The position numbers and the translations under genes are program-made. A stretch of DNA of 64,000 nucleotides from Isoetes taiwanensis (taxonomy: Eukaryota; Streptophyta; Lycopodiopsida; Isoetales; Isoetaceae), in the NCBI GenBank assembly GCA_021234155.1, contig JAJEKV010000071.1, forward strand, positions 793,996-857,995, written 5' to 3'. The notes under the pieces are model-generated. The model saw only the letters and a program-made list of their open reading frames with translations. It did not search any database and was not told the origin of the DNA. This document shows, piece after piece, positions 59,643 through 64,000 of this stretch (the first letter of the stretch is position 1; the number at the start of each line of letters is the position of its first letter).

Positions 59643-60011
59643 TTATTGTGCTACATATTCCAACAACGTTGGAGTGTCCAAGACTTCGTCTGGATTGGGA
59701 GTATGCTTCTTCAACAAACTTACGTGGAAGACTTTATGAATCTTTAGGTGTGCTGGCAAGTCTAGCTTGTAGGATTGATTGCCTACTCTCTTGACTATTC
59801 TAAAAGGTCCAGCCCACCTTGGAGCAAGCTTCTTGCAATTCCCGATCCTGAGCTTTGCCTGCTTTACCTTGATTTTGAGCCAAACATCATCTCCAACTTT
59901 GAACTCTCTGACTGTTCGATGCTTGTCGGCGATGCTCTTCTGACGACTTCTTGCTGCCAGCAGATACCCTCGAACTTCTTCCATAAGCTGCTGCATACAC
60001 AAGGCACCCAA
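59643..60011 (-). pseudogene. gypsy 2 integrase C-terminal part
   Basis: An uninterrupted 122-codon minus-strand segment reads SIADKHRTVREFKVGDDVWL (about 59885-59945), then KLAPRWAGPFRIVKRVG (about 59785-59835) and IHKVFHVSLLKKHTPNPDEV (about 59680-59740). This is the integrase GPF motif and linker just before the chromodomain. It ends in unrelated sequence at 59655 where the dispersed repeat begins, and is cut off upstream at about 60011. The catalytic core and RT are not present to the right. Confidence 0.85.
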
Positions 60012-60446
60012 AATTAAAACACTACATGGTTTTTCCTATGGTTATGACTATAAAACCATTCTACAAAACCAATGGGTGTTTGGGGGTTAATTTCATTAAA
60101 AACTATATGTGGCTAAACTACTTGGGTTTTCTTGTAGGATTTGTTAAAGTGGTATTATGGCATGGTAATTGCAAATGGCTATTATGTAGTGTTTGTCAAA
60201 GTGGTATTATATGTTGGTAAATGGTATGGTATATATATAATGTTTTAAGAACACGGTTTGTTAATGTGGTATAACGTGATGGCTCTCGACATGGTTTAAT
60301 GTAGTGCTCTTTTCATGTGATTTTAATGTGGTAGCTATTGTGGTAAAAGTAGCATGGCTAATTTTCATGGTAAATACACACGGTTTTCAATGTGTTATAT
60401 GCAATAAAGCAACAGTATTTAATCGATCAAAGTGTTTCGGTTATTG

Positions 60447-60675
60447 TCTTAAGGACTGTTATGTTTATCAAACTTAGATGTAATTCTTTTTTTTTTTTCC
60501 TAAATGTCCGTGGTTTTGTAACCCATTCGCCTATTGTTATCATTTATAAACTAGTATAGGGTTTATTATCTTAAGCAATCATATGTTTATCAAACTTAGA
60601 TGTAATAGTTTTTTTCCTAAATGCATGGTTTTGTAAACACATTACGCCCATTGTTATCATTTATAAACTAGTAAC
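60447..60675. repeat. about 110-bp tandem duplication
   Basis: Two copies (about 60447-60561 and 60569-60675) share TTTATCAAACTTAGATGTAA and ATTGTTATCATTTATAAACT, differing by small indels. Confidence 0.85.
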
Positions 60676-63600
60676 GTTATCTAGTTTAAAGCATTTGAAG
60701 TTACTAGTCTAAAGCATTTCAATAATCTTGATAGAAACCATGGCGATCTTTTTTCACTCAAGGTGTACCTGTAAGGTTGACAAACCACTAACGATTTCTA
60801 CTCTTAAGCTTCTTAGGTTATTGCGCGATCTTTTCGCTGAAGTTCTTACATGGCTCTAAAAGAAAAACAATATATTGAACATTTGAAAATATGTATTGCT
60901 TTTTCAACAATGTCCATATATATATTTATTTTAAATTCTTCTAATGTATTTTCTTGGTTTTACATGTATTAAATTTTCACGGCTTCAACATTTCTTTTTG
61001 AGTTTTTAATCTTGATTTATTTGTGCTTTGCTTATGCTTTAAGAAAGCCAATTTTGGGAATTGAACCCAAATAGTCCATTTGAGCATAAGATAAGTCCAT
61101 GCATAAAATAGCAATCTTAAATATTAATGAACATTTGATAATCTTACTAAAACAAAAACACAAGGCATCATCCAGTCTGCAAAAAGCATAAACGAGTTGG
61201 GAAAGAATGGGAAAGAACATTGTCAAGATCATTTCTGGGCTATAAATTTTATTTATCAACCACTAAAGAGGAGAAATACCATAATATCTTGTTCTTATTC
61301 TTTTCAAAAAGCACAAACAGACTCAAAACCATGTGATCATATATTTGCCTAGCTTAATCAAGGACGCAAAATAAGAAAAAAACGTGAGCTCGTATCACGA
61401 CTTTAGCTTTTTAAGAGATGCTTGAGTGCGCGTCCGCCAAGGCCATGGCCAAACTCCCCTGGCGGCCCAAAGATAGTTCATTTTCGCCTCTTTCCTCCCC
61501 TTCACAAAAACAAAAGGCATAACTCAAAAACTAAGGCAAACTTGAAAATAAAATCTTCAACAAATTTTCAAGCCTCATCGCTTTAGTGAGCATAGATTTT
61601 TTTTGTTTTCCTTTTAGTTCCCTCAGAAAATATGTTTTCTCGAAGCTTTGGCGTAAAAAGACACTTGTTTGCCTGGAGCTATCAAACATACAAGAGAAAA
61701 CATGACATTTTTGAACCGAATCGAGGCGCTGGAAACCGAATATATAACCCGCTCAATTAGGTGAAGGCGCTAGCCTTTTGATTCAAAACACAAAAGGGTG
61801 AAGCGCACATAATGCCATAAAGAAAGTAGAAAATAAGGTTTAGAAGGAAAAGCATGATCTAGAAGCTGTTAAGAAACAACAAGGAAGCTATCTAGATAAG
61901 AAATATGTGAATAGAAAGAAAGAGGGCATCACCTCCTTATCCGCAACACAAGAAGCACAAGAAGCACAGAAGCGGCACAAGAACTGGCATGAAAGCCACA
62001 TGATGCATAGAAACTGTTAACCTGATGCATTTGACGATTTGATGCAGCCGGATTCGATACAGCCAGAGGATTTGATGCAACCGGATGATTTGACGCAGAG
62101 ATGGAAGAGGCGCAGAGATGCAAGAGACGGATAGAGATGCAGAGACGCTGCTACATATTAGATAGAGAAGCGCGGGACCAGAGAAACAGACAGCCAATTT
62201 TAGGGCAATAGAAACTCAGGAACAGTCGTCAAAAGAAAAGGCGGAAACAAAATCCTGGCAGCCAATTTTCAGCCAATAGAAACTCAGGAACAGGATCACA
62301 ATCTTGGCCGTTGATCTTGGCTCTTGGACTGATGTATAATTTCACACGCGCCCAAATAATGCATTATTTATATTCCCTAACGCTTCCCAAGTTTCAAGGA
62401 AATGTCTAATGGGATGCCCTAAGACAACATGAAAAGGGGTCGCAATTTTTAGCTGAAAGTGAATCTTATGTTGCCACGTGACATATCCCTACAGGAAGGT
62501 TCTTTTATCGTCCGCGGAGGCGGGGAGGCCAATTCCGTGGACTTAAAATTTGAAAGCCTACACCCGGTTACTGAACAAATCATTAACTCAAGTTTTACAC
62601 TAGGTCTTTCTAAACCAACTTAGTTTTACTCAACAAGCTTTGTTGAATCAAGTTTTTACAACAGAAACATCACATCTTCTCACACAGAAACATCCAACAT
62701 CGCTTTGAAAAAAAAAAAACCTTTGCTGGTGCGATGGCATCTGACCATGCATTTACTCTGTTGCAGAATAAAGAAGAGCTGTTGGGCCTCTCTTACGGTT
62801 CTTGGCAAACCCATGCTTACCAGAGCAAGGTTATGTTCCTGTGGCTAAAAAATCTATTCTATTTTGTGGCTTTTGGTCAGAGTACAAGTCCTTCTAAAAG
62901 GATCATATTATCTCAAAAGTCTTGGCATACTACCAAGGAAGGTACAGGTTCCATCTCGGTACAGAGGATACAAAGGAAATGAAGAAGATCCGCCAAGATG
63001 GGTGGTCGGCAGAGGGTTTTTATTAGCTCTCATTACAGCCAAGCCTAGCCGGAACTAATGCCATATTCTGCACATTACGACCTGCATGCAAGAGAAATTA
63101 GATTTGAAAGCATGGAAGGAAGAAAGATTACTCCGAAAGATTATACCTTTCTTTTCCTCGAGAACAGAGGATCTGAACACTTATTTTCGTAAAACAGCGC
63201 AGGTTCGACTAGAAAATCTCTATAAAGAAACAAAAATACTGAATAATAGGGCGAGCGCCATAGCCGCTCAGCGCCAGGAAATGCAAATAGGCCAGTGCCA
63301 TAGCCGTCGAGCCGCAGGCACCACCCAGTGCCATCGCCATTGCCAAACCTCCGCCAAGAAGAAAAAACTACAGGAAAAAAAATTGCTCCCCCTTTCCATG
63401 TTGTGGGGGCATGCTCATTGGTCGCACATTCCAGTGTGGCTGATGACCCGCTCCCGGCTCCACCGCTTGCGGGGCCCCACCGGTCCACACCAGAATGTGC
63501 CCCCATACAACACCAAAAGTGTGTCACAAAAGTGATTTATCTTATGCCACGTGACATACCCCTATATTCTAGAATGGAAAAGGGCAAGCCAATTCATGGA

Positions 63601-63999
63601 CTTCAAATTTCACACCCTACAACCGGTTATCTTATTTAACACTAAAATTTTTGGATCAAAGTTTCCAAACACTCATTCAAACTTTACATTCACTGTTTAT
63701 ACTTCTTACTCAAAGTTCAAACCAGGGTAGCAAGAGCAATATTACCTGTATGCAAAAAAACTTAAAACCAACAACATTAAATAAAGAAAAAATGAACTTG
63801 AAAAAGGGAAAATACCTGGATTAAGCATTCCTCACTGCCACAATATGTTGCATGCGTCCTAAGACATCCATTTGCACTTGCATTTAACAAAAAACAAGCA
63901 TTGTTAGCCGGAATCAAGAAAATAAAGATAAAAACCAAACTACCTATAGCAAGTTCATTCGAAGCTGACAGAACGCTGAGCGTTTTGAAGAACTAAACA
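60676..63999. other. non-coding stretch with local repeats
   Basis: No gene is recognised. A 30-bp repeat (GCAATAGAAACTCAGGAACAG and GCCAATAGAAACTCAGGAACAG) occurs near 62203 and 62270. A roughly 100-bp block at 62468-62577 recurs at 63541-63637, about 1.07 kb away, with CCACGTGACAT and ACCGGTTA landmarks, and may mark the ends of a small element. A 149-codon plus-strand frame (63086-63535) and overlapping minus-strand frames look low-complexity and are not supported. Confidence 0.35.
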
Positions 64000-64000
64000 A

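Noticed and set aside
63141-63639. Three overlapping 100-149 residue frames on both strands
   Set aside because: They mutually overlap in GC-richer repetitive sequence with no motif. No basis to choose any as a gene.

Overview
The window looks like nuclear DNA of a land plant with a large, repeat-rich genome. I favour a seedless plant such as a fern or lycophyte, but this is inference. The evidence is two intron-bearing plant-type genes, chromodomain Ty3/gypsy and Ty1/copia elements primed by initiator Met-tRNA, several non-LTR (LINE) elements, a PPR relic, and a DNA transposon whose transposase type I recall from non-seed plants and algae. No rRNA, tRNA, CRISPR or bacterial-type operon was seen.

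Host genes. At the left edge the first four exons of GINS subunit PSF3 (DNA replication) lie on the minus strand (1078-1571); its C-terminal exons were not recognised. A complete five-exon plastid-type ornithine carbamoyltransferase gene (arginine synthesis) lies on the minus strand at 18144-21686. All its splice junctions are GT-AG and it encodes 381 residues. Its third intron carries an antisense PPR relic.

Mobile DNA, left to right. A chromodomain gypsy element (about 2.6-6.75 kb) is split by a copia element (3026-5920) with perfect 5-bp target duplications and no reverse transcriptase. A LINE relic lies at 11.7-12.97 kb on the minus strand. A foldback/MITE-like structure lies at 17.16-17.97 kb. 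A 5'-truncated LINE (22.2-24.0 kb, plus strand) lies just upstream of OTC. A second LINE of the same family (42.2 to 26.9 kb, minus strand) is split by an 11.4-kb gypsy element (27587-38990) with 1.6-kb LTRs and ATATG target duplications. A second gypsy of the same general type begins at 46080; its 3' region is interrupted by a 9.25-kb DNA transposon (48313-57563), and its chromodomain region by a roughly 1.3-kb repeat.

Main discovery candidate. The 48.3-57.6 kb DNA transposon has 24-bp perfect terminal inverted repeats. A plus-strand transposase relic shows DFAENY, SDGCASQFK and HGKGTHDGE motifs. Minus-strand cargo encodes a coiled-coil protein, a Lys/Arg-rich segment and a possible Ulp1-like segment. 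GTACAT motifs recur throughout, and a 39-bp perfect palindrome sits between the convergent gene blocks. Most other sequence is old repeat or non-coding DNA with little to annotate.
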